NCBI GenBank assembly: GCA_964391735.1
Contig: CAYMNF010000030.1
Coordinates: forward strand, 1-24,573
Reading direction: 5' to 3'
DNA length: 24,573 nt
From: CAG-1031 sp964391735
GTDB taxonomy: Bacteria > Bacteroidota > Bacteroidia > Bacteroidales > Muribaculaceae
This document shows, in pieces, positions 1 to 8,497 of this stretch (positions within the stretch are counted from its first letter, which is position 1; each line of letters starts with the position of its first letter). The translations under genes and the position numbers were made by a program. The notes beneath the pieces are model-generated. The model was not told where the DNA came from and searched no databases. It saw only the letters and a list, made by a program, of their open reading frames with translations.

Positions 1-155
1 AACTGTGCAACAATTCATTAAATTATTTTTCAAAAAGATTCTGTCAAACTCCCGAATGTATCCTAAAAACAAACTACAATTAACTCTATAAATGAGATTT
101 TCCATACATAGGAATATGCTGCTCGTGGATGACGGCACGGGCATAGGTGGGGCGG

Positions 156-187
156 GTTGCTTGGTTTGGGGTTTTGGCGTATATTTG
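156..187 (+). promoter_or_regulatory. Candidate promoter of the efflux operon
   Basis: A perfect Bacteroidota -7 box of the form TAnnTTTG (TATATTTG) lies at 180-187. A GTTG at 156-159 stands 20 bp upstream as a one-mismatch -33 element. Transcription would start near 194, leaving a leader of about 70 nt before the ATG at 265. The rest of 1-264 holds nothing else I can support. A second TAnnTTTG match at 219-226 lacks a well-placed -33 element. Confidence 0.5.
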
Positions 188-264
188 CACTGAACTGTGA
201 ATCAAATTTGGTAGTGCATATTTTTGTCGGTGTTGTTTGCCCCGGCGCCTTACGTTGAAGAAAA

Positions 265-924
265 ATGTTGAAACTAACCGACGTCAACAAAACCTATCCC
301 GGGGTTGTGCCCTTGCATGTGCTGAAGGATGTTAGCCTGGAGGTGCACACCGGGGAGTTGGTGTCCATCATGGGGGCTTCAGGCTCAGGGAAGTCTACCC
401 TCCTTAATATATTGGGGATTCTGGACAATTATGACTCAGGGAGCTATTATCTTGACGGAACTTTGATTAAAAACCTCAGTGAGAACGAGGCTGCTGACCT
501 GCGCAACCACAAGATTGGGTTTGTGTTTCAATCCTTCAACCTGATCAACTACAAGAATGCCCTTGAGAATGTGGCGTTACCCCTATTCTATCAGGGCGTA
601 TCACGTCGCAAACGCAATCAACTGGCCATGGAGCAGCTTGAGCGTATGGGTCTTGCCGACCGTGCTCACCACCTACCCGGCGAGCTCTCGGGCGGTCAGA
701 AACAGCGTGTTGCGATAGCCCGCGCACTGATTACCAACCCGGCTCTGATTTTGGCCGATGAGCCCACCGGAGCCCTTGATTCCAAAACCTCAAAGGAGGT
801 TATGCAGGTGTTCCGCGACCTTAACGAGAGCGGCATGACCATTGTCATCGTTACGCATGACCCGGGTGTTGGAGAACAAACCAACCGCATAATACGTATT
901 GTCGACGGCGAGATTGTCTCCTAA
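265..924 (+). CDS. ABC transporter ATP-binding protein, MacB/LolD type
   Basis: This is the nucleotide-binding subunit of a MacB-like export system; it hydrolyses ATP in the cytoplasm to drive the two permeases encoded next. All ABC ATPase motifs are intact: Walker A GASGSGKST at residues 37-45, Q-loop Gln89, signature LSGGQ at 141-145, Walker B LILADEP with catalytic Glu166, the D-loop ending at Asp172 and the switch His198. At 219 residues it is a stand-alone NBD of usual length. In E. coli MacB, by contrast, the NBD is fused to the membrane domain. The ATG at 265 fits the family's N-terminus. It is the first gene of a five-gene operon with the permeases, adaptor and TolC protein. The substrate cannot be read from sequence; macrolide, peptide, lipoprotein or other export is possible. 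Confidence 0.95.
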   Translation: MLKLTDVNKTYPGVVPLHVLKDVSLEVHTGELVSIMGASGSGKSTLLNILGILDNYDSGSYYLDGTLIKNLSENEAADLRNHKIGFVFQSFNLINYKNALENVALPLFYQGVSRRKRNQLAMEQLERMGLADRAHHLPGELSGGQKQRVAIARALITNPALILADEPTGALDSKTSKEVMQVFRDLNESGMTIVIVTHDPGVGEQTNRIIRIVDGEIVS

Positions 925-967
925 TCCCCTCTGCCTGATATTTAGAGATAGCCAACAGTAGCGCAAA

Positions 968-2191
968 ATGCTTGACCTTTTCCACGAAATTGCCCAAACG
1001 CTGAGCCACAACAAGTTGCGCACAGCCCTGACCGGCATAGCCGTGGCTTGGGGTATTTTTATGCTTATTGTGCTGCTAAGCCTTGCCAACGGGCTTGTTA
1101 ACTCATTCCAGGCCAACATGTTGGACCGGGATGCCAATACCATATCTTTTTTCGGCGGCTTCACAACCAAAGCATTTGAGGGGTACAAGGACGGGAGGTC
1201 AATACAGCTTGAGGGTAAGGATATGCCCCGGCTTGAGGAAACATCGCCCAACAGCATTGCGGGTACCAGCTCAAAAATACGTAACGACTCTGCCACCTTT
1301 GCCACAGACAAGGACTACATTTCAACGGGCTATGAGGGGGTGTACCCCGGGGCAGAGAAAATACAGGGACTAAAGATAATCTATGGTCGGTTTATCAATG
1401 ACAGCGACATGACAAACCGCCGCAAAAGCGTGGTGCTGAAGGATGAACAGGCCACGACCCTTTTCGGCAGTCCCGAGCAAGCCATCGGCAGGCGAGTAAA
1501 ATCGATGGGGCTGTCCTGGACCATTGTCGGTGTGTACCAACATGATTGGGCCCGCGGGTCATTTGTGCCGTTCACAACCGCGCGCATGCTCGCCGGCAAT
1601 AGTGATGATGTTGAGGAAATCACGGTAAACGTTCAAAACCTCAACACCGAAAGTCAGGGCGATGAGCTTGAGGAGCAACTGAGGACCACCATGGCCCGCA
1701 GCCACTCCTTTGACCCTACCGACGAGAGTGCCCTATGGGTACGCAACAACTTTACCAACCGGTTTAAGTCACTGAAGGTGATGAATGTGCTAATGGCCAT
1801 GATGTGGGTCATCGGCATCCTTACATTGTTGAGCGGCATCATCGGCGTGAGCAACATAATGTTTGTATCTGTGAAGGAGCGCACGCATGAGATAGGTGTG
1901 CGACGTGCCATTGGTGCCCGGCGAGGCTCCATTTTGCGACAGATTGTTGCCGAGAGCGTCGTCATCACCACCCTTGCCGGGTATGTTGGCATTGTTGCGG
2001 GGACGCTGACCATGGCCGGGGTGTCGAAATTGATTGGCAACAGCCTTGAGATGCTGCAAAACCCGACAGTAGACCTCAAGACGGCTGTTGAGGTCACCAT
2101 TGTGCTGATTATTGCCGGTGCCATGGCCGGACTTTTCCCGGCACTGAAGGCCACCAAAATTAAACCTGTTGAAGCGCTGAGGGACGAGTAG
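968..2191 (+). CDS. ABC transporter permease, MacB/FtsX family (first of two)
   Basis: An inner-membrane permease of the MacB type (407 residues). It has one N-terminal membrane helix (about residues 19-41), a large periplasmic MacB_PCD-like domain, and three C-terminal helices (about 272-300, 330-355 and 372-395) forming the FtsX domain. Two sequences are typical of the family: KERTHEIGVRRAIGA after the second helix, a cytoplasmic coupling segment, and the C-terminal IKPVEALRDE. It starts 43 nt after the ATPase and ends 2 nt before the second permease, so the two are almost certainly co-translated. Such permeases transmit ATPase motion to the periplasmic side mechanically rather than moving substrate through a membrane pore (family knowledge). 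Together with the second permease it probably forms a heterodimer, unlike homodimeric MacB. Confidence 0.93.
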   Translation: MLDLFHEIAQTLSHNKLRTALTGIAVAWGIFMLIVLLSLANGLVNSFQANMLDRDANTISFFGGFTTKAFEGYKDGRSIQLEGKDMPRLEETSPNSIAGTSSKIRNDSATFATDKDYISTGYEGVYPGAEKIQGLKIIYGRFINDSDMTNRRKSVVLKDEQATTLFGSPEQAIGRRVKSMGLSWTIVGVYQHDWARGSFVPFTTARMLAGNSDDVEEITVNVQNLNTESQGDELEEQLRTTMARSHSFDPTDESALWVRNNFTNRFKSLKVMNVLMAMMWVIGILTLLSGIIGVSNIMFVSVKERTHEIGVRRAIGARRGSILRQIVAESVVITTLAGYVGIVAGTLTMAGVSKLIGNSLEMLQNPTVDLKTAVEVTIVLIIAGAMAGLFPALKATKIKPVEALRDE

Positions 2192-2193
2192 CC

Positions 2194-3435
2194 ATGTGGA
2201 AGATATTTGACCGAGACAACTGGCGGGAGATAACCGCGACGCTGGCGCGCAACAAGACGCGCACCTTCCTGACCGGCTTCGGGATCTTCTGGGGCACGGC
2301 CATGCTTGCCATGCTATTGGGAGGCACCGGTGGCCTGCGCGGCATTGTGGGGCGCAACTTCGAGGGGTTTGCCACCAACATGATAGCGATGTTCCCCGAC
2401 CGTACCACCGTTTCCTATAAGGGATTTAACAAGGGAATGTCGTGGTCCCTTAAACAGGCAGACATTGAGGCCTTCAACAAGTTGCCGCACGTGGCTGCCT
2501 CCACCCCCCAGTTTTTCCAGAGTGCCGCTTTGACCTACCGTGACAAAAGCCGCACATCCTCAATTATAGGTGCCACACCCGACCTCTTCAAGATTCAGCT
2601 GCCTGTCATTGTTGAGGGGCGACTCTTCAACGAGCAGGATAATGCCCAGGGTGCAAAGGTTGCCCTTATCGGCAAAGATGTCGCGTCAGAATTTTTCGGC
2701 ACGGAGTCTGCCGTGGGCAAATATGTCAAGGCCGGCGGCGTGTACGTGCAGATTATCGGGGTTATAGCCCAGAAGAACGAGGCCAACGTTGGCGCACGTT
2801 TTGACGAGGCGCTGGTGATGCCCGAGAACACCATGCGCCGAGCCTACGCCCTGGGTGACAAGATTCCTTTCTTCATGATCAACCTTGAGGACGGGCATCG
2901 ACTCAGCGAAATCAAAGATGACATTTACCGCATAATCTGCGCCAATCATCCCATCTCGCCTGAGGATGAGAATGCCCTGGTGATAATAGATATCTCAGAG
3001 CTATTTAAACGTGTTGAAGGTGTGTTCACCGCCATAACCCTGTTGGCCGCCTTTGTAGGATTCGGCACACTGATAGCGGGCATTATAGGTGTGGGCAATA
3101 TAATGTGGATTATCGTTAAGGAGCGCACGCACGAGATTGGCATACGCCGCGCCATAGGGGCCCACCCGTCTGACATCATCATGCAGGTGTTGAGTGAGGG
3201 CACGGTACTGACCCTGATTGCCGGCCTGGCGGGCATTTCGTTCGGCACAATAGTCCTGGCGATTGCCGACGGGGTGTTCACCGACCCGGTACACGGGGCT
3301 CCCGGATTCACCCTGTCGTTCGGCACTGCCATCCTCATCCTGATAATCTTTATGGTGTTCGGCTGTCTGGCCGGACTGATACCCTCAATCAAGGCCATGC
3401 GCATAAAGCCGATTGAAGCCCTCAATGAGAAATAA
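2194..3435 (+). CDS. ABC transporter permease, MacB/FtsX family (second of two)
   Basis: The second MacB/FtsX-type permease (413 residues) begins 2 nt after the stop of the first. It has the same plan: a membrane helix near residues 21-43, a periplasmic domain, then helices at about 277-305, 337-360 and 377-402. It carries the same hallmarks, KERTHEIGIRRAIGA and the C-terminal IKPIEALNEK. The periplasmic part differs clearly from its partner, so this is an old duplication rather than a recent repeat. It probably pairs with the first permease and the single ATPase to make the inner-membrane engine of the pump. The 25-nt gap to the adaptor gene shows no terminator. Confidence 0.93.
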   Translation: MWKIFDRDNWREITATLARNKTRTFLTGFGIFWGTAMLAMLLGGTGGLRGIVGRNFEGFATNMIAMFPDRTTVSYKGFNKGMSWSLKQADIEAFNKLPHVAASTPQFFQSAALTYRDKSRTSSIIGATPDLFKIQLPVIVEGRLFNEQDNAQGAKVALIGKDVASEFFGTESAVGKYVKAGGVYVQIIGVIAQKNEANVGARFDEALVMPENTMRRAYALGDKIPFFMINLEDGHRLSEIKDDIYRIICANHPISPEDENALVIIDISELFKRVEGVFTAITLLAAFVGFGTLIAGIIGVGNIMWIIVKERTHEIGIRRAIGAHPSDIIMQVLSEGTVLTLIAGLAGISFGTIVLAIADGVFTDPVHGAPGFTLSFGTAILILIIFMVFGCLAGLIPSIKAMRIKPIEALNEK

Positions 3436-3460
3436 ACCGAAAATATTATACCCGTAATAA

Positions 3461-4624
3461 ATGGAAAAACCGCGAAAAAGAACTTTTAAAAGGGTACTGA
3501 AATACCTGGTGTGGATTGTTATTGCGGCAATCTTTGTGCTGACGTTTGTATACCTGTATATGCAATCAAAGCCGGCGGCAAAACAGTATGAGGTTGTATC
3601 GCCAAAAACCGAGACCATTGAAAAGACCACCGTGCTGACGGGCACAATTGAGCCGAGGGATGAGATAGACATCAAGCCCAACATCAGCGGTATTATCTCA
3701 GAATTGATGGTTGAGGCCGGTGACTTTGTCAATGCCGGGGACATAATAGCCAAGATCAAGGTTGTGCCCGACCAGGAGCAGTTGGCCCAGGCCCAGAACC
3801 GCATCAACGCCGCCCGCATAGCCCTTGAGGATGTTGAGACACGCCACAAACGCAACACTCAGCTATTTGAGAAAAAAGTGATTTCGCGCGAGGAGTTTGA
3901 GGCCACCCGTACCGAACAGACAAAGGCCGTTGAGGAGCTGCGTGCCGCACGTGATGCCTACAGCATCATCAAGGAGGGTATCTCAACCTCCAGTGCCACG
4001 GAAACCAACACCCTGGTGCGCGCCACAACAAGCGGCCTTGTCCTGGACGTGCCCGTTAAAGTGGGTACCTCGGTAATCCAATCCAACAACTTCAATGACG
4101 GTACCACCATCGCCACCATTGCCGACATGTCCAAGCTGATTTTCAAAGGCACGGTTGATGAGACCGAGGTCGGTAACCTGCATGTGGGCCAGGAGATGAA
4201 GATAACCGTGGGTGCCATCCCTGACCTTGAGCTCACCGCCGAGCTTGAGTTTATCTCACCGAAGTCCACCAGCGAGTCCGGTGCCAACACCTTTGAGATT
4301 AAAGGCGGATTGATGGTTCCGGCGGGCGTGTCATTGCGCTCAGGCTACAGTGCCAATGCCTCCGTCATCCTGGATATAGCGCCGAATGTACTCACCGTGC
4401 CCGAAAGCAGTGTGGAGTTTGACGGCGACAAGGCATACGTGTATGTATTGACCGACACGGTGCCTGAGGCCACCTTCAAGAAAACAGCCGTACGCACCGG
4501 TATCAGCAACGGCATTGACGTGCAGATACTCTCAGGCATCAAGAGCAATGCCAAGTTGCGCGGGCCTGAGAAAACCGAAGTCAAGGATGAGAAATCACGT
4601 GCCGGCGGGCCTCCCCACCCCTAA
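3461..4624 (+). CDS. Periplasmic adaptor (membrane fusion) protein of the efflux pump, HlyD/MacA type
   Basis: This adaptor would bridge the inner-membrane permeases and the TolC channel. A basic N-terminus (EKPRKRTFKR) precedes one membrane anchor at about residues 13-34, and the rest is periplasmic. The first lipoyl half lies around residues 71-99 (motif ISGIISELMVEAGDFVNAGD). An alpha-helical hairpin rich in Glu, Ala and Arg follows (about 103-170). The second lipoyl half comes next (VRATTSGLVLDVPVKVG), then beta-barrel and membrane-proximal domains. The length (387 residues) matches MacA. The tail ends in a short Gly/Pro-rich stretch (GGPPHP) that does not look like a domain. It lies fourth in the operon, 25 nt after the second permease. 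Confidence 0.93.
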   Translation: MEKPRKRTFKRVLKYLVWIVIAAIFVLTFVYLYMQSKPAAKQYEVVSPKTETIEKTTVLTGTIEPRDEIDIKPNISGIISELMVEAGDFVNAGDIIAKIKVVPDQEQLAQAQNRINAARIALEDVETRHKRNTQLFEKKVISREEFEATRTEQTKAVEELRAARDAYSIIKEGISTSSATETNTLVRATTSGLVLDVPVKVGTSVIQSNNFNDGTTIATIADMSKLIFKGTVDETEVGNLHVGQEMKITVGAIPDLELTAELEFISPKSTSESGANTFEIKGGLMVPAGVSLRSGYSANASVILDIAPNVLTVPESSVEFDGDKAYVYVLTDTVPEATFKKTAVRTGISNGIDVQILSGIKSNAKLRGPEKTEVKDEKSRAGGPPHP

Positions 4625-4668
4625 TTAATTCTTAAGACAGGAGTATTCACCAACCTCATTTTGAAAAC

Positions 4669-5967
4669 ATGCACTTGAAGAAAATATTATCGGCCACCGC
4701 AGCCCTGCTGGCCACCTTCACCATGGAGGCCGGGCCATGGAGCCTTGACAGCTGCATCAACTATGCCATAGAGCATAACCTGACGGTGCGTGCGCGCCAA
4801 CTTGACGCCGAGGGGGCGGAGTTGAGCGTCACCGAGGCACGTGACAAATATCTGCCCACGGCATCGGCTTCGGGGGCTCAATCGTGGGACTTTGGCCGCG
4901 GACTGACCTCCCAAAACACGTATGCCAACCGCAACACCTCGCAGTTCGGCTGGAATGTGGGTGTGGATTTGCCACTTTTTCAGGGATTGTCGGCCTATCG
5001 TCAGGAGAAAGTCTCACGGGCAAATCTTGTGGCTGTCCTGCAACAGATACAGGTCGCCAAGGATGATGTGACGCTGAATGTGATGGCCCAGTACCTGCAA
5101 ACCCTCCTTTCCAAAGAACTCACTGCCATAGCCACCGAGCAGCGCAACCTTTCAAAAATTGAGGTTGAGCGACGTGAGATTCTGTTGGAGAACGGCAAGA
5201 TTCCGGAAGCCGACCTGCTTGAGGCGAAAGCTCAACTGGCGTCAGATGAGAGCACGCTGACCCAAAACGAGAATAACTATCGCCTGGCACTGGTTGATTT
5301 AGCCCAGCTGCTTAACTTAGGGGCTGACCTTGAGGGGTTTGACGTCTCTCCCCTGCCCGAGTGGCAAGGGTTGCTACCCTCGGCCGAGGAGGTTTACCGC
5401 AACGCCCTGGCAGGTAACAGCTCAATAATGATGGCGCGCCAGCAGATTACTGTGGCCGACCGACAGATTGAGCTTGCCAAAACGGGATATTATCCTAAGC
5501 TGTCATTCTCGTTGGGATTAGGGTCATCATACTATCACCTTAACGGTGAGAACAATGTGTCATTTGGGCGGCAGATGCGTGACAACTATTCAACCTCACT
5601 GAGCTTCAGACTGCAGATACCGATTTTTGACGCCTTCAGCACGCGCAACAACATCAACCGCGCAAAGTTGCAACGCCGTCAAGCTGAATTGCAGGCCGAG
5701 ACAACCGAGAGCGACCTGTTCAAGGCTATCCAGCGAGCCTACTATGAGGCGGTATCGGCCAAGCGCAAAATCGAGGCATCAGAGGCAGCCGTGGTGTCGA
5801 CCCGGGCAGCCTTCAATGTTATGCAGGACAAGTATAATTTTGGCCGTGCCAATGCCACGGAGTTTGAACAGAGCAAAACGGCGTATATCAACGCACAGGC
5901 CGAGGCTGTCCAGGCCCGCATGGAGCTGGTGCTGAGGTATAAGATACTTGAGTTCTACAACCGTTAA
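4669..5967 (+). CDS. TolC family outer membrane efflux channel
   Basis: The outer-membrane exit duct of the pump encoded just upstream (432 residues). A signal peptide of about 21 residues (core SATAALLATFTM) precedes WSLDSCINYAIEHNL, the typical opening of a TolC/OEP repeat. Two OEP repeats are visible, each with long amphipathic helices; the second starts near TVADRQIELAKTGYYPKLS and ends with the helix rich in RAAFNVMQDKYNFGRANATEFEQSK. The RxxIxxAKxxYYPxL-like pattern and the FGRG loop agree with the family. It lies 44 nt after the adaptor. Its TAA (5965-5967) overlaps the stop codon of the convergent mgtE, so no private terminator sits between them. Confidence 0.94.
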   Translation: MHLKKILSATAALLATFTMEAGPWSLDSCINYAIEHNLTVRARQLDAEGAELSVTEARDKYLPTASASGAQSWDFGRGLTSQNTYANRNTSQFGWNVGVDLPLFQGLSAYRQEKVSRANLVAVLQQIQVAKDDVTLNVMAQYLQTLLSKELTAIATEQRNLSKIEVERREILLENGKIPEADLLEAKAQLASDESTLTQNENNYRLALVDLAQLLNLGADLEGFDVSPLPEWQGLLPSAEEVYRNALAGNSSIMMARQQITVADRQIELAKTGYYPKLSFSLGLGSSYYHLNGENNVSFGRQMRDNYSTSLSFRLQIPIFDAFSTRNNINRAKLQRRQAELQAETTESDLFKAIQRAYYEAVSAKRKIEASEAAVVSTRAAFNVMQDKYNFGRANATEFEQSKTAYINAQAEAVQARMELVLRYKILEFYNR

Positions 5968-7322
5968 ACCCCCAACAGCCACATTGATATGGACATGTAG
6001 ATGAGCATGCCCACAATGTCGTTGGTGATAGAGATGAAGGGGCCGGTTGCCAATGCCGGGTCAATCTTGAAACGCTCTAATGACAACGGGACGAATGTGC
6101 CGAAGACCGAGGCGAACATCACCACACAGAACAGCGACAACGAGATTGCGATACCGGTTGACATTGCGCCGTGTATCCCCAACCGCCATATATTGTAGAC
6201 AAAGACCAACAGGGAGATTATACACCCGTTGATCAGGCCCACACCCAACTCCTTCACTAACTGCTTAAGTGAATTTTTCAGGGCCATTGAGCCATTGGCC
6301 AAACCCTGCACAACGATAGCCGATGACTGCGTACCCACGTTACCGCCGGTACCGCCAATCAGCGGGATAAAAAGTGCAAGAGTGGGGTCAGCCGCCAATC
6401 CGCTCTCAAACCCACCGAGAATCATTGAGTTACACAACCCGCCAACCATTCCTATCAACAGCCACGGCAAGCGTGCCTTGGTTTGCGTGAAGAGGCTGTC
6501 AGATGTCTCAACATCAGTTGAAAGACCGCTGGCCAACTGATAGTCACGCTCGCGGTCCTCACGCACCTGGTCCATAACGTCGTCGACGGTTATGCGACCG
6601 ACAAGGCGACCTATCGAGTCAACGACGGGCATAGCCACCAGGTCATATTTGTCAAAGTCTATGGCCACCTCATCAAGTGGTGTATCGGTCTTGACGGCAA
6701 AAGGATTCTCCTCCATCACATTCTTGATCTTTGAGACGGAGGGGTGTGTAATGAGGGTTTTCAGGGGGAGGGTTCCACGCAGACGGTCCTCGTTGTCGAC
6801 GACATAGACATAGTAGATCTCGTCCATATCCTCAGCCTGCATCCTCATCTGCTTGATTGTCTCGGGCATTGACCAGTTCTCGTTGACCACGATCATCTCG
6901 GTGCCCATCAAACCGCCGGCGGTATCCTCGTCATAGCGCAGCAGGTTGATGATATCCCCGGCCTGCTCAACGTCATCGATGTGCGACAGAATCGCTTCGC
7001 GCTCATCCTCGTCGAGCTCCTGAATCACGTCAACGGCATCGTCGGTGTCAAGGTGGTCAATCTGCTTGGCAATATCAACCGCATCCATCCCCGACAGAAG
7101 CTTACGACGGTCATCCTCGTCAAGCTCCATCAGGACATCGGCCTTTTTCTCCTCGTCAAGCAGCGAGTACAGATACTCCGCCTCGGGCAAATCCAGGTCG
7201 GCGTACAGCAGGGCTATATCGGCGGGGTGCAGGTCAGCCAGCTCCTTAGTGGCACGCACGTTGTCATGCTCCTCCACTATGTGGCGTATCTGGTCGATAT
7301 ACTCAGGGGTAAAAACCTTCAT
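5964..7322 (-). CDS. mgtE: Magnesium transporter MgtE
   Basis: A Mg2+-gated Mg2+ channel/transporter of the inner membrane (452 residues, the normal length). The N-terminal helical MgtE_N domain (about residues 20-125) is very acidic, with repeated LDEDER-type segments. A pair of CBS domains (about 135-255) follows and senses cytoplasmic Mg2+ with it. A five-helix membrane domain (about 283-452) carries the conserved GGTGGNVGTQSS segment near 323-333 and the pore signature DPALATGPFISITND near 419-433. It starts 19 nt after the stop of manA and probably shares its promoter. No Mg2+ riboswitch-like leader is visible, in keeping with its position inside an operon. The 3' end overlaps the tolC stop by 4 bp. 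Confidence 0.96.
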   Translation of the reverse strand: MKVFTPEYIDQIRHIVEEHDNVRATKELADLHPADIALLYADLDLPEAEYLYSLLDEEKKADVLMELDEDDRRKLLSGMDAVDIAKQIDHLDTDDAVDVIQELDEDEREAILSHIDDVEQAGDIINLLRYDEDTAGGLMGTEMIVVNENWSMPETIKQMRMQAEDMDEIYYVYVVDNEDRLRGTLPLKTLITHPSVSKIKNVMEENPFAVKTDTPLDEVAIDFDKYDLVAMPVVDSIGRLVGRITVDDVMDQVREDRERDYQLASGLSTDVETSDSLFTQTKARLPWLLIGMVGGLCNSMILGGFESGLAADPTLALFIPLIGGTGGNVGTQSSAIVVQGLANGSMALKNSLKQLVKELGVGLINGCIISLLVFVYNIWRLGIHGAMSTGIAISLSLFCVVMFASVFGTFVPLSLERFKIDPALATGPFISITNDIVGMLIYMSISMWLLGV

Positions 7323-7341
7323 AGCTCGCCTTCTAACACCT

Positions 7342-8316
7342 TTACACTCTTACAGCCAACAGTTTACCCTCACCGCTTACGGTCACATCCGCCAACACTG
7401 CTGGCACCAGTACCGTATTACCCTTAGGCACTTTGGCCTCACCACCCTTCCAATGCACGGTGATGTCCCCGTCAAGACAAATCAGTATCGAGAAACTGCG
7501 CGTGGAGTGGTTAACATCCCGAAAAAACGGGCCGCTGACCTCGATATAGTCAACCTTAAAGTGGGGGCAGTCCACCACCCCGGCTTGCGAGCCCTGACAT
7601 ACACACCCGGCGGGCTGGGGGGGGGTTGGCCGGTTAAACTCAATGCTCTCAAGCGCGCTGTCAATATGCAATGGCCTTAACAACCCGTTCACATCCCGGC
7701 GGTCATAGTCATAGACGCGGTATGTAACGTCACTTGTCTGTTGCACCTCGACAACCACATTTCCGGCCCCAATTGCATGTACGGTGCCGGGAGGAAGAAA
7801 ATAGAACTGCCCCGGAGCCGACTTGTATGTAGCGACCGTTTGCATGACACTGTTACCCTTTAGGCTGTCAATAAATAGGTCACGAGAGACATGCGGAAGC
7901 AATCCGTTGTAGATTGCAGCCCCTTCTGTGGCCTCCAATACATACCACATCTCAGCCTTTCCGGGCACCGAATGGCGGCGACGGGCAATATCATCGGTGG
8001 GATGCACTTGCAAGGAGAGGTCAGCATGGGCATCAATAAACTTTACCAACAGCGGAAAAGGCTGTTTGGGATCCACCTCGGTGCCGGTAAGTTGAGTGCC
8101 GAATTGCCGTGTCAGTTCGCTGATTGACAACCCCTTGAATGGCCCGGAAGCCACCACAGACTCCCGCCCCTCGATGGCAGAAATCTCCCAGCTTTCCCCC
8201 AGATTTGAGAATGGCGGGTGTATCCCTTTGAGGGCCGCGATGCGCTCGCCGCCCCAAACGACCTGCTTGTAGATCGGGTCAAACTGGATTAACCCATTCA
8301 GGCGTTCTCCGGACAT
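7342..8316 (-). CDS. manA: Mannose-6-phosphate isomerase, class I
   Basis: A zinc enzyme interconverting mannose 6-phosphate and fructose 6-phosphate, feeding GDP-mannose and surface glycan synthesis. Counting from the start chosen here, the zinc ligands are visible as Gln103 and His105 (LQVHP), Glu122 (GKAEMWYVL) and His180 (GTVHAIGAG). WGGERIAALKG and LGESWEIS near the N-terminus are also family motifs. The reading frame runs open to 8373, but the promoter at 8345-8376 covers that extension, so the start must be downstream. I chose the ATG at 8316, preceded by AAGGAGAGA; it gives 324 residues, the length of the short Bacillus-type enzymes. The ATG at 8334 is the alternative and would give an almost leaderless mRNA. 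mgtE follows after 19 nt. Confidence 0.92.
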   Translation of the reverse strand: MSGERLNGLIQFDPIYKQVVWGGERIAALKGIHPPFSNLGESWEISAIEGRESVVASGPFKGLSISELTRQFGTQLTGTEVDPKQPFPLLVKFIDAHADLSLQVHPTDDIARRRHSVPGKAEMWYVLEATEGAAIYNGLLPHVSRDLFIDSLKGNSVMQTVATYKSAPGQFYFLPPGTVHAIGAGNVVVEVQQTSDVTYRVYDYDRRDVNGLLRPLHIDSALESIEFNRPTPPQPAGCVCQGSQAGVVDCPHFKVDYIEVSGPFFRDVNHSTRSFSILICLDGDITVHWKGGEAKVPKGNTVLVPAVLADVTVSGEGKLLAVRV

Positions 8317-8344
8317 TCTCTCCTTTGCCTTCATTTTAACTTTG

Positions 8345-8376
8345 CAAAAATAGGTACAACCACCCATATTCACAAA
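8345..8376 (-). promoter_or_regulatory. Promoter of manA-mgtE
   Basis: On the minus strand a perfect -33 TTTG (8376-8373) is followed after exactly 20 bp by a perfect -7 box TATTTTTG (8352-8345), matching TAnnTTTG. Transcription should begin near 8338, about 22 nt before the ATG at 8316. The same short stretch also holds a TAACTTTG on the plus strand (8337-8344), but no credible plus-strand gene follows it. Confidence 0.65.
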
Positions 8377-8421
8377 TTTTAGTTGATACCACCCGGTTAA
8401 GATGAGTAGTTTAGGGCGGAG

Positions 8422-8466
8422 AAAAAGACAGGATAGACTACCTATGGTTAGAAAGGCAGCCTATCC
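8422..8466 (-). terminator. Intrinsic terminator of the BspA-like gene
   Basis: Read on the minus strand, GGATAGGCTGCC (8466-8455) pairs with GGTAGTCTATCC (8442-8431) over 12 bp around a 12-nt loop, using two G-U wobbles. A U-rich run (TGTCTTTTTC) follows. The stem begins about 32 nt after the stop codon at 8498. On the plus strand the wobbles become A-C mismatches, so the signal is strand-specific. The rest of 8374-8497 shows nothing supportable. Confidence 0.7.
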
Positions 8467-8497
8467 CGGTTTAAATCCCACGGAATATGGGGTAAGT

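Noticed and set aside
63..290. 75-codon minus-strand open frame at the left edge
   Set aside because: It overlaps the efflux promoter and the ATPase start, and its translation is rich in Pro, Cys and Thr with no domain.
7045..7680. 211-codon plus-strand open frame opposite mgtE and manA
   Set aside because: It crosses from one real gene into another on the opposite strand, is dominated by Ser/Arg low-complexity sequence mirroring acidic MgtE codons, and has no promoter.
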